The translations under genes and the position numbers were made by a program. A DNA stretch of 64,000 nucleotides from UBA7672 sp044224605. Lineage in GTDB: Bacteria > Pseudomonadota > Alphaproteobacteria > Caulobacterales > Hyphomonadaceae. This document shows positions 54,782-63,605 of the stretch, one piece after another. Where the stretch lies: contig JBGAKC010000016.1 in the NCBI GenBank assembly GCA_044224605.1, positions 1-64,000 on the forward strand. Reading direction: 5' to 3'. The notes under the pieces were generated by a model. The model saw only the letters and a list, made by a program, of their open reading frames with translations. It did no database searches and was not told where the DNA came from. Each line of letters begins with the position of its first letter. Position 1 is the first letter of the stretch.

Positions 54782-55657
54782 CTAACCCTTGGCGGACACG
54801 TGCTCCGCGCGCGGTCCGGTTGAAATGAAAGCGACCCGATCATGCTCGAACCGGGCCGCCGTGAGCTTTCCGCTCAGATAGGCGCCGGTATCGAGGCCAA
54901 TACGGCGTGAGTCGTGATGCGGCATTGGGGCCGGGGTATGGCCATGAACGATAACGGCGCCCAGCGGCCTGCGGTCGGCGAGGAATTCCTCGCGGATCCA
55001 CAGCAGGTCGTATTCCGTCTGCTGATCCAGCGGCACGCCAGGACGCACACCGGCATGGACGAAGACATAATCGCCAATACGGACGCTGAGATCGAGATGG
55101 TTAAGGAAATCGAGGTGCTCGGCCGGCAGCGCTGCGTTGAGTTCGTCGGAAGCTTGCCGCCACTGCTCAAGTGACGTTCGCGTGCGCGGCGGACGGACAC
55201 CGTAAGACACCAGCGTCTCGATGCCGCCGAATTCAGCCCAGCGCGGCCCGATCGTCGGATCCGTCAGGAACTGCAGCATGGCCGCTTCGTGGTTCCCTTT
55301 CAGGAAATAAGTCTCAAATGGGGACATCATATCGCCCAGCAGGATGTCCAGCACATCCTTCGACTGGAAGCCCCGGTCGACGTAATCGCCAAGGAAAACG
55401 AGGATCGGACGCCCCTCGAAGCCGCCCCGTTCGACATCAGCGCGGAGCTCTTCCAACAGCTTTACCAATAGGTCAGCGCGGCCGTGAATGTCACCAACGG
55501 CATAGACCCGACGTCCCGCTGGCACCCGCGCAGGCGGCCCGGAAAACTGGACATTCTTGGTTAGCGAGGGGTGTTCACGATGACCGAACAGACGCGCCAG
55601 GCCGCGGCCGACAACGCCGAGGGCGCCGCCCGTCGCCCGCGCAACGCCGGTAACCAT
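54782..55657 (-). CDS. PPP/calcineurin-like metallophosphatase in the wza-wzc operon
   Basis: 291 residues from the ATG at 55657; the frame opens at 55873 and the exact start is unsure. All phosphoprotein-phosphatase motifs are present: GDIHG (55-59), GDYVDRG (90-96), GNHE (121-124), FVHAGVRPG, and GHTPAP. Bacterial members dephosphorylate Ser/Thr/Tyr phosphoproteins or nucleotides (ApaH-like). No Wzb-type tyrosine phosphatase gene occurs in the locus, so this could be the phosphatase acting on Wzc. That is inference from position. Confidence 0.78.
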   Translation of the reverse strand: MVTGVARATGGALGVVGRGLARLFGHREHPSLTKNVQFSGPPARVPAGRRVYAVGDIHGRADLLVKLLEELRADVERGGFEGRPILVFLGDYVDRGFQSKDVLDILLGDMMSPFETYFLKGNHEAAMLQFLTDPTIGPRWAEFGGIETLVSYGVRPPRTRTSLEQWRQASDELNAALPAEHLDFLNHLDLSVRIGDYVFVHAGVRPGVPLDQQTEYDLLWIREEFLADRRPLGAVIVHGHTPAPMPHHDSRRIGLDTGAYLSGKLTAARFEHDRVAFISTGPRAEHVSAKG

Positions 55658-55969
55658 CGAAACGATCCGCAGGGGCGGCGAAGACAACCCGAACTCCCGT
55701 ACCAGCCCGGCCTTGGTAAAAGGCGAAGTCACACCATTACGCAACAGGCGAGCCAACCTGCCAGTATCTCCCGGCAAGGGCGATACCGGCGGGCCCCAAT
55801 ATGCAGGCGCGGGGCGGGCGGAATTCATCTGCCGTGTGTGCAATTGCGTGCCCCCGCGGCAAATGCTGTTCAACCCCCGCGTGCACGGTTAATGCAGTTG
55901 GCGAACGCCTTGCCAGGGGGCATGGCGGCCGGCGTCCGGCAAGGCCCGCGATTTGCACGCTTTTTCCGC
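55658..55969. other. intergenic region between divergent phosphatase and glycosyltransferase genes
   Basis: About 310 bases holding the promoters of the two divergent polysaccharide operons. Frames that continue from both genes into it are Arg/Pro-rich and look non-coding, though the phosphatase could start as far as 55873. No repeat or operator is evident. Confidence 0.4.
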
Positions 55970-57166
55970 ATGACCCGTATCGCTTTCTTCGGTCACGACG
56001 CCGCCGACGCCGCTGTACGCAGGCGCGTGCAGGGCTTCCGTGACGACGGCCTCGATGTTGTCGGCTTCACCATGCGGCGGCGCGACGATGTCGTGACCGA
56101 CTGGCAGAACATTGACCTCGGCCGGACATTTGATGGCGCCTACCGGCAACGGATCGAGTCCATCTTCCGGGGAGCCAAACTTGCGGCGGCCGAGCGCGAC
56201 CTGCTCGCGTCTGCCGACGTGATCTACGCCCGCAATCTCGACATGCTGATAACAGCCTTCCTCGCGAAGCGTCACACGGGCCTCAAGACGCCAGTCATCT
56301 ACGAGGCGCTCGACGTTCACCGCTTGTTGACCAGGAAAGATTTGATCGGCCTGATGCTTCGCCGCGCCGAGGGTGCGCTGCTCAGGCGCACACGGCGATT
56401 GGTGGTTTCTTCACCTGGGTTTCTGGAAAATTACTTCGAGGTCCGCCACCGGGGTCAGTACAGGGAGACGCTGATCGAGAACCGTCTGGCGGCCGGCGCC
56501 GCGTATGGCCCCCGGCCGGGCCGCGACGCGCCCGTCCGTTCCGCCGCTGAACCCATGCGTCTTGGCTGGGTCGGCATGCTGCGTTGCAATCGCAGCCTCG
56601 GCCTGCTTGTCGATCTCGCCCGCCAGCTCGGACCGAAGGTTCAGATCGTCCTCCACGGCACGCCGGCGCTTAAGGAAATCCCGGACTTCCACGAACGCAT
56701 CCAGGGTCTGCCGAACGTCGAATTCCACGGCCGCTACAAGGCGCCCGAAGACCTCGCGCGCATCTATGGCGGACTCGATCTCGTGTGGGCCGGCGATTTC
56801 ATGGAGGCAGGGTATAATTCCGTCTGGCTTTTACCCAACCGGCTTTACGAGGGCGGCTATTACGCTGTGCCGCCGATCGCGCCCGAAGGCACGCAGACCG
56901 CCAAGTGGATCAACACCCGTGATGTCGGCTTCACCGTCTCCGAAGATCTCGCCTGCACCCTGCCCGGCCTGCTCCGATCACTCATCGCGAATCGTGGAAC
57001 CATCGCCGTCAAGCGTTCGCATCTGCTCGACCTTCCTGACAGCACCTTCGTCGCTGCGCGCGGCGAGTTGGCGGCGCTTATCTCGGACACGCTGCGCAAC
57101 AGTCCCGAGCCCCGGATTCACCTGGATCAGGCGAACACACGTCATGCGCGAAAAGCAGCAGGCTGA
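55970..57166 (+). CDS. glycosyltransferase (GT4-like, GT-B fold)
   Basis: 398 residues from the ATG at 55970 (MTRIAFFGHDAADAAV). A Rossmann-like N-terminus is followed by DVIYARNLDMLI and PVIYEALDVHRLL. The C-terminal half has LGWVGMLRCNRSLGLL and VEFHGRYKAPEDLARIYGGLDLVWAGD, a pattern of GT4-type enzymes, although the usual EX7E motif is not clear. It likely adds a sugar to the lipid-linked repeat unit in the cytoplasm. Confidence 0.75.
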   Translation: MTRIAFFGHDAADAAVRRRVQGFRDDGLDVVGFTMRRRDDVVTDWQNIDLGRTFDGAYRQRIESIFRGAKLAAAERDLLASADVIYARNLDMLITAFLAKRHTGLKTPVIYEALDVHRLLTRKDLIGLMLRRAEGALLRRTRRLVVSSPGFLENYFEVRHRGQYRETLIENRLAAGAAYGPRPGRDAPVRSAAEPMRLGWVGMLRCNRSLGLLVDLARQLGPKVQIVLHGTPALKEIPDFHERIQGLPNVEFHGRYKAPEDLARIYGGLDLVWAGDFMEAGYNSVWLLPNRLYEGGYYAVPPIAPEGTQTAKWINTRDVGFTVSEDLACTLPGLLRSLIANRGTIAVKRSHLLDLPDSTFVAARGELAALISDTLRNSPEPRIHLDQANTRHARKAAG

Positions 57167-57277
57167 CCTCACCACTTTATCGTGACGGGCGAGTGGAATT
57201 TTGCGTGAAGGTATGGGTGAAATGGACTCGTCCTTGCGTTGTCCTACGTTCCCGTACTGGCTGGGCAGGGCCGTGGC

Positions 57278-58624
57278 ATGAACAACATTCCGGTGCAGGC
57301 AGCCATGGGCTGGGGCGGATCCCAGAGCGACACGCAGCGCGAGGCGAGAACTCGCCTGCGTGACATCCTTCCGCCGATCGCCGCGATGGTGGTGCTGGCC
57401 GTGGCGCATCTGGCCTATGGTTCAGTTCAGCCTGTCGCCGCCCTGCCTCTGGCCGGCGTTTTCGTCCTTATCACCGGAGCAGCGCTCATTGGCGCGGGTC
57501 CGCATCATGTCACCGCCGGAATGATGGCCGGGGCTGTCGCAATCGCAGCAATGGGCATCACCGGTCTGGCCGGCCCGCTCGATCGCGCCGCGCCGCAGCT
57601 TGCGATTCTGTTCGCCGCCGGGGGCCTTTGGATCATCGGTTACATCGCGTCGCGCCACCGCCGCGCGCTCGACATGGCCTGGTCCGCGATGATCTGGAGC
57701 AGCATTGCCTATTGCGGCCTGATGTTCGCCTTCCATGTCTCCGGCGCACCGACAGGCGACAATGCGATCGTCGGCGCCTTCGAGACGCCGGCCAACGCCT
57801 CGCTGCTGTTCGGCCTGTTCTCCATCGTCGCCATGGGCCGCATCCTTCACATCGTCAAGCAGATGGACGCGCAGGCCCTGCCCCACTCGCAGATGATCGA
57901 CCAACTGCTGCGCCATGGTCTTGGCGGCCTTCTGTTGCTCGTCGTCTCGCTCACTTGCCTCACCATGATCGGCTCGCGACCGGGGATCATTCTCACCACA
58001 GCCGTCCTCGTGGGCCATATGTGGTGGGACATGCTCGCCATCTCGACGCGCCAGCATCGCGGAATCCTGATGCGTCTCGCGGCGGTCGTGGCGCCGTTCG
58101 TTGCGCTCGGCCTGGCCGCGTGGGGCGTCTCCGATGCGTGGATCAACGATGAGACCATCGCGCCGGGCGTCGGCGCGTCCGACCAGCTTCCCAACATCCA
58201 GCGCATCCAGGCCTACATGGGCGCATGGATGGAGAATCCCGCTTTCGGCCACGGACTCGGATCGGCCGCATCCATCGGCGACAAATCCACAACTTTGTTC
58301 AACGCCAAAGCGATGCTCGCGCCAGGCGAAGCGCACAACGTTTTTGTCACATGGCTCGTCGAGGTCGGCATCGTCGGTCTCGCCCTGCTCGTCTTCGCGA
58401 TTGTCGCGATGCACACACGCATTTTTGCCGCGCTAAGGTCGCGGCGCACGCCACGCACCTTCCTCCGCCTAGCCGTGATGGCCAGTGCGCTCGTGCTCCT
58501 GCACGGCGTTACCGATTCCTCACTCGACTTGCCCAGCGCCGTATGGCTCTACGCCTTCCTTCTTGGCGCCGCCTGCGGAGTTGCTACAGGACGCCGTCCG
58601 GAACCGCGCACAGACGCGGAATAG
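57278..58624 (+). CDS. O-antigen ligase/polymerase-like membrane protein (Wzy)
   Basis: 448 residues from the ATG at 57278; the frame opens at 57239. About 10 membrane helices. A large periplasmic loop carries RIQAYMGAWMENPAFGHGLGS and EAHNVFVTWLVEVGI, the Wzy_C/O-antigen-ligase signature (the H-N block after the G-x-G). It would polymerise or ligate repeat units in the periplasm. The next gene starts 8 bases downstream. Confidence 0.85.
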   Translation: MNNIPVQAAMGWGGSQSDTQREARTRLRDILPPIAAMVVLAVAHLAYGSVQPVAALPLAGVFVLITGAALIGAGPHHVTAGMMAGAVAIAAMGITGLAGPLDRAAPQLAILFAAGGLWIIGYIASRHRRALDMAWSAMIWSSIAYCGLMFAFHVSGAPTGDNAIVGAFETPANASLLFGLFSIVAMGRILHIVKQMDAQALPHSQMIDQLLRHGLGGLLLLVVSLTCLTMIGSRPGIILTTAVLVGHMWWDMLAISTRQHRGILMRLAAVVAPFVALGLAAWGVSDAWINDETIAPGVGASDQLPNIQRIQAYMGAWMENPAFGHGLGSAASIGDKSTTLFNAKAMLAPGEAHNVFVTWLVEVGIVGLALLVFAIVAMHTRIFAALRSRRTPRTFLRLAVMASALVLLHGVTDSSLDLPSAVWLYAFLLGAACGVATGRRPEPRTDAE

Positions 58625-58632
58625 GAGGCTGA

Positions 58633-59553
58633 ATGCCGGCCCTCACGGCGGCGGTTGCGAACCTGAAGGGTGGGGTCGGGAAGTCGACAACGACGGTCAT
58701 GCTTGCCGATGGGCTGGCGTATTATTACGGCATGAACCTGCTGGTGATCGATCTCGACCCGCAGGCCAACTCCAGCCAGATGCTGCTCACCGAGCGCGGC
58801 GTACAGGCCGCGTCCGACCAGGGCAAGGGCGTGCATCACGTGCTCGCCAGCTTCATGGAGGGCAAGCCGCCATCGGCTGGGCCCTTTATCATGCCGAACG
58901 CCGTCACGCTCGAGGAGCTCCGCCTCGCCGAGGAGCAGGATGCGCGTCAGGGCTGGATCTCCAGCCTTCCTTCGCATCCGCAACTGCGCCTGCGCGAGCT
59001 GAACCTCGAGGAAGAATGGTATTCGCGCTCAGGCACGCCGACGACGCTGTCGGAAGCCCTCACCAAATACCTGCGTGAAGCCTTCGAACCGTTGCTGCCG
59101 CTCTACGACCTGATCCTGCTCGACTGCCCGCCGCACCTCTCGCCGCTGTCGCGCGCCGGGCTTTCGCTGGCGGATGTCTTCATCACGCCAACGATCGCGG
59201 ATTCGGTGTCCACCTGGGGCACCAAGCAATTCTCCGACTGGGTCGGCAAGTTCATCGCACCCGACCTGCCAAGTCGCAATTTCGTCGTGATCACGCGCTT
59301 CCGCGACACCAAATATGCCCGGACCGTCGCCTCTGACCTGCGCGACATCTACCTCAAGGACCGCTGGTTCGGTCCGACCATTCCGGAGTCCGTTCACATC
59401 CTCAACGCGATGGACCGCGCGGCCCCCGACAGCTACGACACATTCCGCGGCAAGTACGGCCCCGTCTCCGGCGAGGTCCGGCGGCTAGCCGAGCGGTTCA
59501 CCGATTTCATGAGTCAACGAACAGGCGTGTCATGGGTGAAGGTCAGGGACTGA
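58633..59553 (+). CDS. ParA/MinD-like ATPase in the polysaccharide locus
   Basis: 306 residues. The deviant Walker A KGGVGKST lies at 12-19, the switch I region is VIDLDPQANSSQ, and Walker B is LILLDCPPHLS. This is the ParA family of positioning ATPases rather than a BY-kinase: it has the GKGGVGK type P-loop and no tyrosine tail. There is no parB, replication gene or partition site nearby. Its place directly after wzy and overlap with a small partner gene suggest positioning or assembly of the export machine, for example at one pole. This is inference. Confidence 0.85.
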   Translation: MPALTAAVANLKGGVGKSTTTVMLADGLAYYYGMNLLVIDLDPQANSSQMLLTERGVQAASDQGKGVHHVLASFMEGKPPSAGPFIMPNAVTLEELRLAEEQDARQGWISSLPSHPQLRLRELNLEEEWYSRSGTPTTLSEALTKYLREAFEPLLPLYDLILLDCPPHLSPLSRAGLSLADVFITPTIADSVSTWGTKQFSDWVGKFIAPDLPSRNFVVITRFRDTKYARTVASDLRDIYLKDRWFGPTIPESVHILNAMDRAAPDSYDTFRGKYGPVSGEVRRLAERFTDFMSQRTGVSWVKVRD

Positions 59554-59897
59554 GCCCCGTCGAGTATCTCGACCGGTTCTTCGACGAACTCCGCGCCGAG
59601 GTGCGCTCCAACCCGAAGCTTGCCGCAAGGCTAGTGAAAGCGCTGGGCGGCAATGTCGTGTTCGAGGACACGACCAGGTCCGAGGTCGCCAATCCGTACG
59701 CACTCGTCACCGGCCCGAAAGCGACCTTCCTCGCCGTTTTCGGCTCGATGAAGCTCAACGAGGTCAAGAAGGTTCTCAAGGACAACAACCTCGCCACGCG
59801 CGTCGACATGAACGGCAAGACTGCCGAACAGCTGATCGAAATGCTCCACAGCCGCGCGTCCGCGAAAGTGCACGAGCGCAAGAGCTCGGTGTTCTAG
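59532..59897 (+). CDS. 121-residue partner of the ParA-like ATPase, unknown family
   Basis: Starts at an ATG 22 bases inside the ParA-like gene, so the two are translationally coupled. The product is soluble and mixed alpha/beta, with an acidic N-terminal helix (SPVEYLDRFFDELRAEVRS), a central loop (NPYALVTGPKATFLAVFG), and a C-terminal helix (TAEQLIEMLHSRASAK). I do not recognise it. By position it could be an adaptor or nucleotide-exchange partner, as with small proteins that accompany orphan ParA proteins. Confidence 0.7.
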   Translation: MGEGQGLSPVEYLDRFFDELRAEVRSNPKLAARLVKALGGNVVFEDTTRSEVANPYALVTGPKATFLAVFGSMKLNEVKKVLKDNNLATRVDMNGKTAEQLIEMLHSRASAKVHERKSSVF

Positions 59898-59916
59898 AGC
59901 CGCTCTACCGGACTTG

Positions 59917-60663
59917 TCAGATTCCGCTGGCTGACTTTGCGGCGACCCGCGCTTGCGTAGCGCCGAGATCCCATGTGCGCACCGGCGTATTGACCGCCGC
60001 ACGATAGGCGTCGAACGGCACGCCGGCCGAGCGCGCCTTGGCGCGCATGTCGGCGAGGAATTCCGCGTTGGGGCCATTCCAGCGCAGCAGGTCCGCCTGC
60101 TCAAACACGCGGCGGCGCAGCACCTCCGGCATTGCCTGCCAGTTGGCCAGCACGAAGTTAAAACGCCAGCGGATGAGGCCCTCATCACAGAGCGGGCAGG
60201 CATTCATGGATTTCGTCAGCGCGTCGATCGTCGCCGGGTTCACAACGCCAGACGAGCGCTTCATTTCCAGCCACGCCAGGTTCGCCCATGCAAACGCGCG
60301 CGATGGATCGATCTGCGTCGTGCGCTGTGCTGCGGCATAAGCCGAGCCCGTGTCGGGCGTTGGAAGCTGAAGACTGAGTTCGGACAGCGTCTCGAGCCGG
60401 TCAGCCGACGTCGAATGCGGCCAGTCCTGCTCGAGCGCGGCGACGATCGATGCGTCATCCGCGTGCGTCAGCGCCGCCGTCTCGATCTCATGAAGTGAGA
60501 ACTGCGCGATCGGCGCCAACGCCAGCACCGCACCGGCCAGCAGCCCGACCCACAACGTGAAATTTCCCGCCTGCAGCACGCGCGATTTTGCGCGGCTAGC
60601 AGGGCGTGGCCGAGCAACGGGCTTCGGCGCCACTGGCTGGTTGAAGGTGGTTGAATCCGCCAT
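59917..60663 (-). CDS. membrane-anchored TPR-like protein in the polysaccharide locus
   Basis: 248 residues: a basic Pro-rich N-terminus, one membrane helix (about 37-57), and a periplasmic helical domain. The helix pair DPSRAFAWANLAWLEM is TPR-like. Another segment contains two cysteines (NACPLCDEGLIRW). Not assigned to a family. Proteins of this kind often accompany O-antigen polymerases. It is convergent with the ParA partner gene. Confidence 0.6.
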   Translation of the reverse strand: MADSTTFNQPVAPKPVARPRPASRAKSRVLQAGNFTLWVGLLAGAVLALAPIAQFSLHEIETAALTHADDASIVAALEQDWPHSTSADRLETLSELSLQLPTPDTGSAYAAAQRTTQIDPSRAFAWANLAWLEMKRSSGVVNPATIDALTKSMNACPLCDEGLIRWRFNFVLANWQAMPEVLRRRVFEQADLLRWNGPNAEFLADMRAKARSAGVPFDAYRAAVNTPVRTWDLGATQARVAAKSASGI

Positions 60664-60789
60664 CTGCCCAACTCCCCGCGCGAAGCCTACCGCCCTGCCA
60701 CAGGGCGAATCACTCGGGCTCGCCTGTTACGTGCATGGATTCCCGGTAGGGCGGCTCGTACGCGACGCCCCGTGTCATTCGAGCAACGG

Positions 60790-61716
60790 TTAGTCATGAG
60801 CGCGCCCGTAAAGTTCGACCGGAAGCTTCCCGATGGCCGTCGCCATTATGCCAATGTGGAGCTGCGCGCGCAGCACCGCCTTGCGCCAGCTGCCTGGCGA
60901 CCAGAAGGTCAGAACAGCGACCAGCCAGCAGTAGACGATCTTCGGCGGCGATACGACGAGCAGCCGCCAGGGCTTCACGCCCCTGCGCCGCTCCAGAACG
61001 CCGAACGACTGCCCCGCGCGAAATGCGCGCCGGATCATCCAGTCAAAGCTGTAGCGCGCCGGCGCCACCGGCTCATCGACGATCGCATTGTCCGCATAGG
61101 TCATCGGCACGCCCGCCCTCTGGAGGTCGCCGAAGAAGATAGTGTCCTCCCCCCCGCTTCGTCCAAAAGCAGGGTTGAATCGCAAGGCCCCTATCACGTC
61201 GCGCTTCATCAGGACATTGCAGGTATAGCCGCCCTCGATCCGGCCGGCGCGGAACGGCGGCGGTGTCGAATGCATGTCGGCGTTGCGCATCCAGGCGGGC
61301 GCGTCGTCTGCGTAGACGGCCTTGACCTTTCCGAACACAACGCTGGCGCCGGTTTCTGCCTGGCTCGCAATCAGACGCGCCAGCCAGTCCGGCCGCGCGA
61401 TTTCATCGTCGTCGACGAAAGCGATGAGGTCACCGCGCGCTGCATCAAGGCAGGCATTGCGGGCGATCGAGATGTTCCGCGCCGGGGCATGGCGATAGGT
61501 CCCGTCCAGACCAAGCTTCCTAAACGCCTGCTCGACGATCTCCTTCGCAGATGGCGCATCGTCATTGTCGGCGACGATGACGCGCATCCGCCAGTTAGGC
61601 GGCAGATCCTGCTTCGCCAGCGAGGCCAGCAGGTCGGCAACAGACGGACGGCGAAAGGTGCAAACGCACACATCCACGTTGCGAACGGAGACAGGGTTAA
61701 CGATGGCTTCCGGCAT
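60790..61716 (-). CDS. family 2 glycosyltransferase
   Basis: 308 residues from the ATG at 61716. GT-A motifs are VDVCVCTFRRPSVADLLASL at the start, DNDD for nucleotide binding, and AFVDDDEIARPDWL as the DxD metal site, with GGEDTIFFGDLQRAG as the acceptor and catalytic region. The C-terminal segment near PPKIVYCWLVAVLTFW is hydrophobic and may contact the membrane. It is intact, in contrast with the degenerate GT2 at 17872. Confidence 0.87.
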   Translation of the reverse strand: MPEAIVNPVSVRNVDVCVCTFRRPSVADLLASLAKQDLPPNWRMRVIVADNDDAPSAKEIVEQAFRKLGLDGTYRHAPARNISIARNACLDAARGDLIAFVDDDEIARPDWLARLIASQAETGASVVFGKVKAVYADDAPAWMRNADMHSTPPPFRAGRIEGGYTCNVLMKRDVIGALRFNPAFGRSGGEDTIFFGDLQRAGVPMTYADNAIVDEPVAPARYSFDWMIRRAFRAGQSFGVLERRRGVKPWRLLVVSPPKIVYCWLVAVLTFWSPGSWRKAVLRAQLHIGIMATAIGKLPVELYGRAHD

Positions 61717-61762
61717 GACGGACCCAAGGCTGCAAACGACGCGCCAATCCGGCACAGGGTGG

Positions 61763-62482
61763 TTAAGGCTGCGGTAACCACGCCTTCAGGCGTCTTTCCG
61801 CAAGCCAGCAGGCCGTCGCCCAGGCCGCGCCCATCGTCCATCCGCCCAGCACGTCGGTCGCCCAGTGGACTCCCAGATAGACCCGGGTCATGCCGACCAG
61901 CAGCGTCAGCGCGATCGCCACCCCCATCACATAGATCCGCGCCGCCCGCCCCTTCGCCCCCTGCGCCAGCATCGCGCCCAGCGTCAGGAACACCACCGCG
62001 GACAAAAGCGCGTGTCCACTCGGGAAGCTCGCGTTCAGGATTTCGGCTGCGCGATAGACTTCCGGCGGCCGCTCGCGCCCGAATATGCTCTTGAGCGCCT
62101 GGCTGATCGTCAGTCCACCGCCGAACGCGACAGCACTGATCCCCGCCTCGATCCATCTCCGATAGAGCGCGAGGAACCCCGCAGCGCCCAGCGTCAGCGC
62201 CGCAAGCACGGACACGCTTCCCAGCGCGGTGAGATCGGCCGCAGCGTGATCCAACCACTGCGGCCCGACGGGATCGGAGGGATTGGCGGCATCGGGATGG
62301 AGCGCCTGCAGCACCGCCATATCGAATGCGTGCGCCTCGCCCTCGCTCATTTCGTCAGCGATACCGGCGAACGTCAGAACCGCCGCCGCAATGATCGCCA
62401 GAGCCGCGACGATCACGACCTCGGCGCGAACAACGGTCCATACGGCGCGCGGCAGGTTCCTGGGGTCGAAGGTCATGGTCAT
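61763..62482 (-). CDS. PAP2-family membrane phosphatase
   Basis: 239 residues with about six membrane helices. The three acid-phosphatase motifs are present: KSIFGRERP, PSGH (SFPSGHALLS) and TRVYLGVHWATDV. It may recycle undecaprenyl pyrophosphate to the monophosphate for the adjacent polysaccharide pathway, or dephosphorylate phosphatidate. The start is ATG 62482 or 62476. It lies 46 bases upstream of the GT2 gene. Confidence 0.87.
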   Translation of the reverse strand: MTMTFDPRNLPRAVWTVVRAEVVIVAALAIIAAAVLTFAGIADEMSEGEAHAFDMAVLQALHPDAANPSDPVGPQWLDHAAADLTALGSVSVLAALTLGAAGFLALYRRWIEAGISAVAFGGGLTISQALKSIFGRERPPEVYRAAEILNASFPSGHALLSAVVFLTLGAMLAQGAKGRAARIYVMGVAIALTLLVGMTRVYLGVHWATDVLGGWTMGAAWATACWLAERRLKAWLPQP

Positions 62483-62597
62483 TCCGCAGCCAGCGCGAGC
62501 CCTCGCGAATGTTTCCCATCACATGTTTGCCCGCCGCAACCAGAAAGGGGTTCCCGCGTTGGTTAACAGCAATACCCCCCAAGCGAAAGGAGAGGCT

Positions 62598-62963
62598 ATG
62601 CCTACGGCAACCGGACACACGAGCGCCATCCGCGCAAGCAAGGTCATCGGCACAAATGTCTATAACGGCGCCGGCGACAAGATCGGCAAGGTCGAGGATG
62701 TCGTGCTCGACAAGCAGTCCAACAACATCATGTTCGCCGTCGTCGGCTTTGGCGGCTTCCTCGGCATGAACGAGAAATACCATCCTCTGCCCTGGTCGAC
62801 GCTCGACTACCAGAAAGGCAGAGACGGCTATGTCGTGAACCTGTCGAAGGAACAGCTCGAGGCAGCCCCCGCCGACGCCATCGACCAGCTCACAAGCAAT
62901 GACGGCGAAGGCCTGCGCGACCAAGTCTACGATTACTACAAGGCGCCGCGTTACTGGCAGTAG
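62598..62963 (+). CDS. PRC-barrel domain protein
   Basis: 121 residues. AIRASKVIGTNVYNGAGDKIGKVEDVVLDKQ is the standard PRC-barrel opening, followed by FAVVGFGGFLGMNEKYHPLPW. A purine-rich ribosome-binding site (AAAGGAGAGG) stands close to the ATG. In proteobacteria such small proteins are often stress-induced; the exact function is unknown. Confidence 0.85.
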   Translation: MPTATGHTSAIRASKVIGTNVYNGAGDKIGKVEDVVLDKQSNNIMFAVVGFGGFLGMNEKYHPLPWSTLDYQKGRDGYVVNLSKEQLEAAPADAIDQLTSNDGEGLRDQVYDYYKAPRYWQ

Positions 62964-63027
62964 CCGTGCGACACTCTCGTTGAGTTACTGGATTGCGATC
63001 CTTGGGTCCAACTTGATCGCGATCCGG

Positions 63028-63062
63028 GGGCCGGACGGAGGTGCAGCCTGTCCGGCCCAGCT
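63028..63062 (+). terminator. terminator after the PRC-barrel gene
   Basis: A perfect 9-base stem (GGGCCGGAC / GTCCGGCCC), followed on plus by AGCTTTT. Confidence 0.65.
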
Positions 63063-63075
63063 TTTGTTGGACACG

Positions 63076-63113
63076 AAAAAAAGGCCCCGGGCCTGCGAGG
63101 TCCCTGGGCCTTT
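63076..63113 (-). terminator. Rho-independent terminator of the DUF6491-like gene (63132-63605)
   Basis: Reading the minus strand, AAAGGCCC and GGG with one mismatch pair with their complements, followed by a run of seven T. It is placed 19 bases after the gene stop. The same hairpin could also act on plus transcripts. Confidence 0.8.
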
Positions 63114-63131
63114 CGGTTTCAGCTCGCGAAA

Positions 63132-63605
63132 TCAATGCCGGGGCATGGCGGCGCTGAGCGGAACGTCAAGCGGGCCGAAGCCGTTGCTTGCGCCACGTTC
63201 CCACCTGTAGATTTTCTGGATCGCGCACGAACCGCCGCCACGGGGGCCATCGGGTTGGGTGGGCTTGAGGCCCGACAGGAGCATCAGTGCAGAACCTGAG
63301 TGCACGCACGCGCCGTCGTCCGGATTGGTGAAGGCGAGCGACAACTGATTGTCGCGCGGATTGCAGGCGCCGATCAGCTGCAGCTTGAACTCGTCGTTCG
63401 ACTTCATGTGCACGATCAGCGAGCGATGATCATTCGGCCGCCAGTCCTTGATCTGCGACTGGAAGCAGATGCTCGACACTTCCTCGCGCTGGCGCAGATC
63501 GGGCTGTGCTTCTGCCGTCTCGACTGGCGCGCTCGAACAGCCGCCGATCACGAGCGCCGAAGCGCAGGCAACAAGGATGGTCTTGATGGCATGAGTCACA
63601 GGCAC
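63132..63605 (-). CDS. DUF6491-like lipoprotein
   Basis: 157 residues with lipobox VIGGC. The mature part has conserved cysteines (SSICFQSQIKDWRP, GACNPRD, DGACVHSG, GGSCAIQKIYRWE). This arrangement, ending in a Cys-x-I-x-x-I-Y-x-W block, matches DUF6491-type small lipoproteins of alphaproteobacteria. Function is unknown. A related partial gene follows at the window edge. Confidence 0.75.
   Translation of the reverse strand: MPVTHAIKTILVACASALVIGGCSSAPVETAEAQPDLRQREEVSSICFQSQIKDWRPNDHRSLIVHMKSNDEFKLQLIGACNPRDNQLSLAFTNPDDGACVHSGSALMLLSGLKPTQPDGPRGGGSCAIQKIYRWERGASNGFGPLDVPLSAAMPRH

Noticed and set aside
58633..59897. ParA-like gene as a chromosome or plasmid partition locus
   Set aside because: No ParB-like protein, no parS-type repeats and no replication gene are nearby; the following protein has no helix-turn-helix signature.
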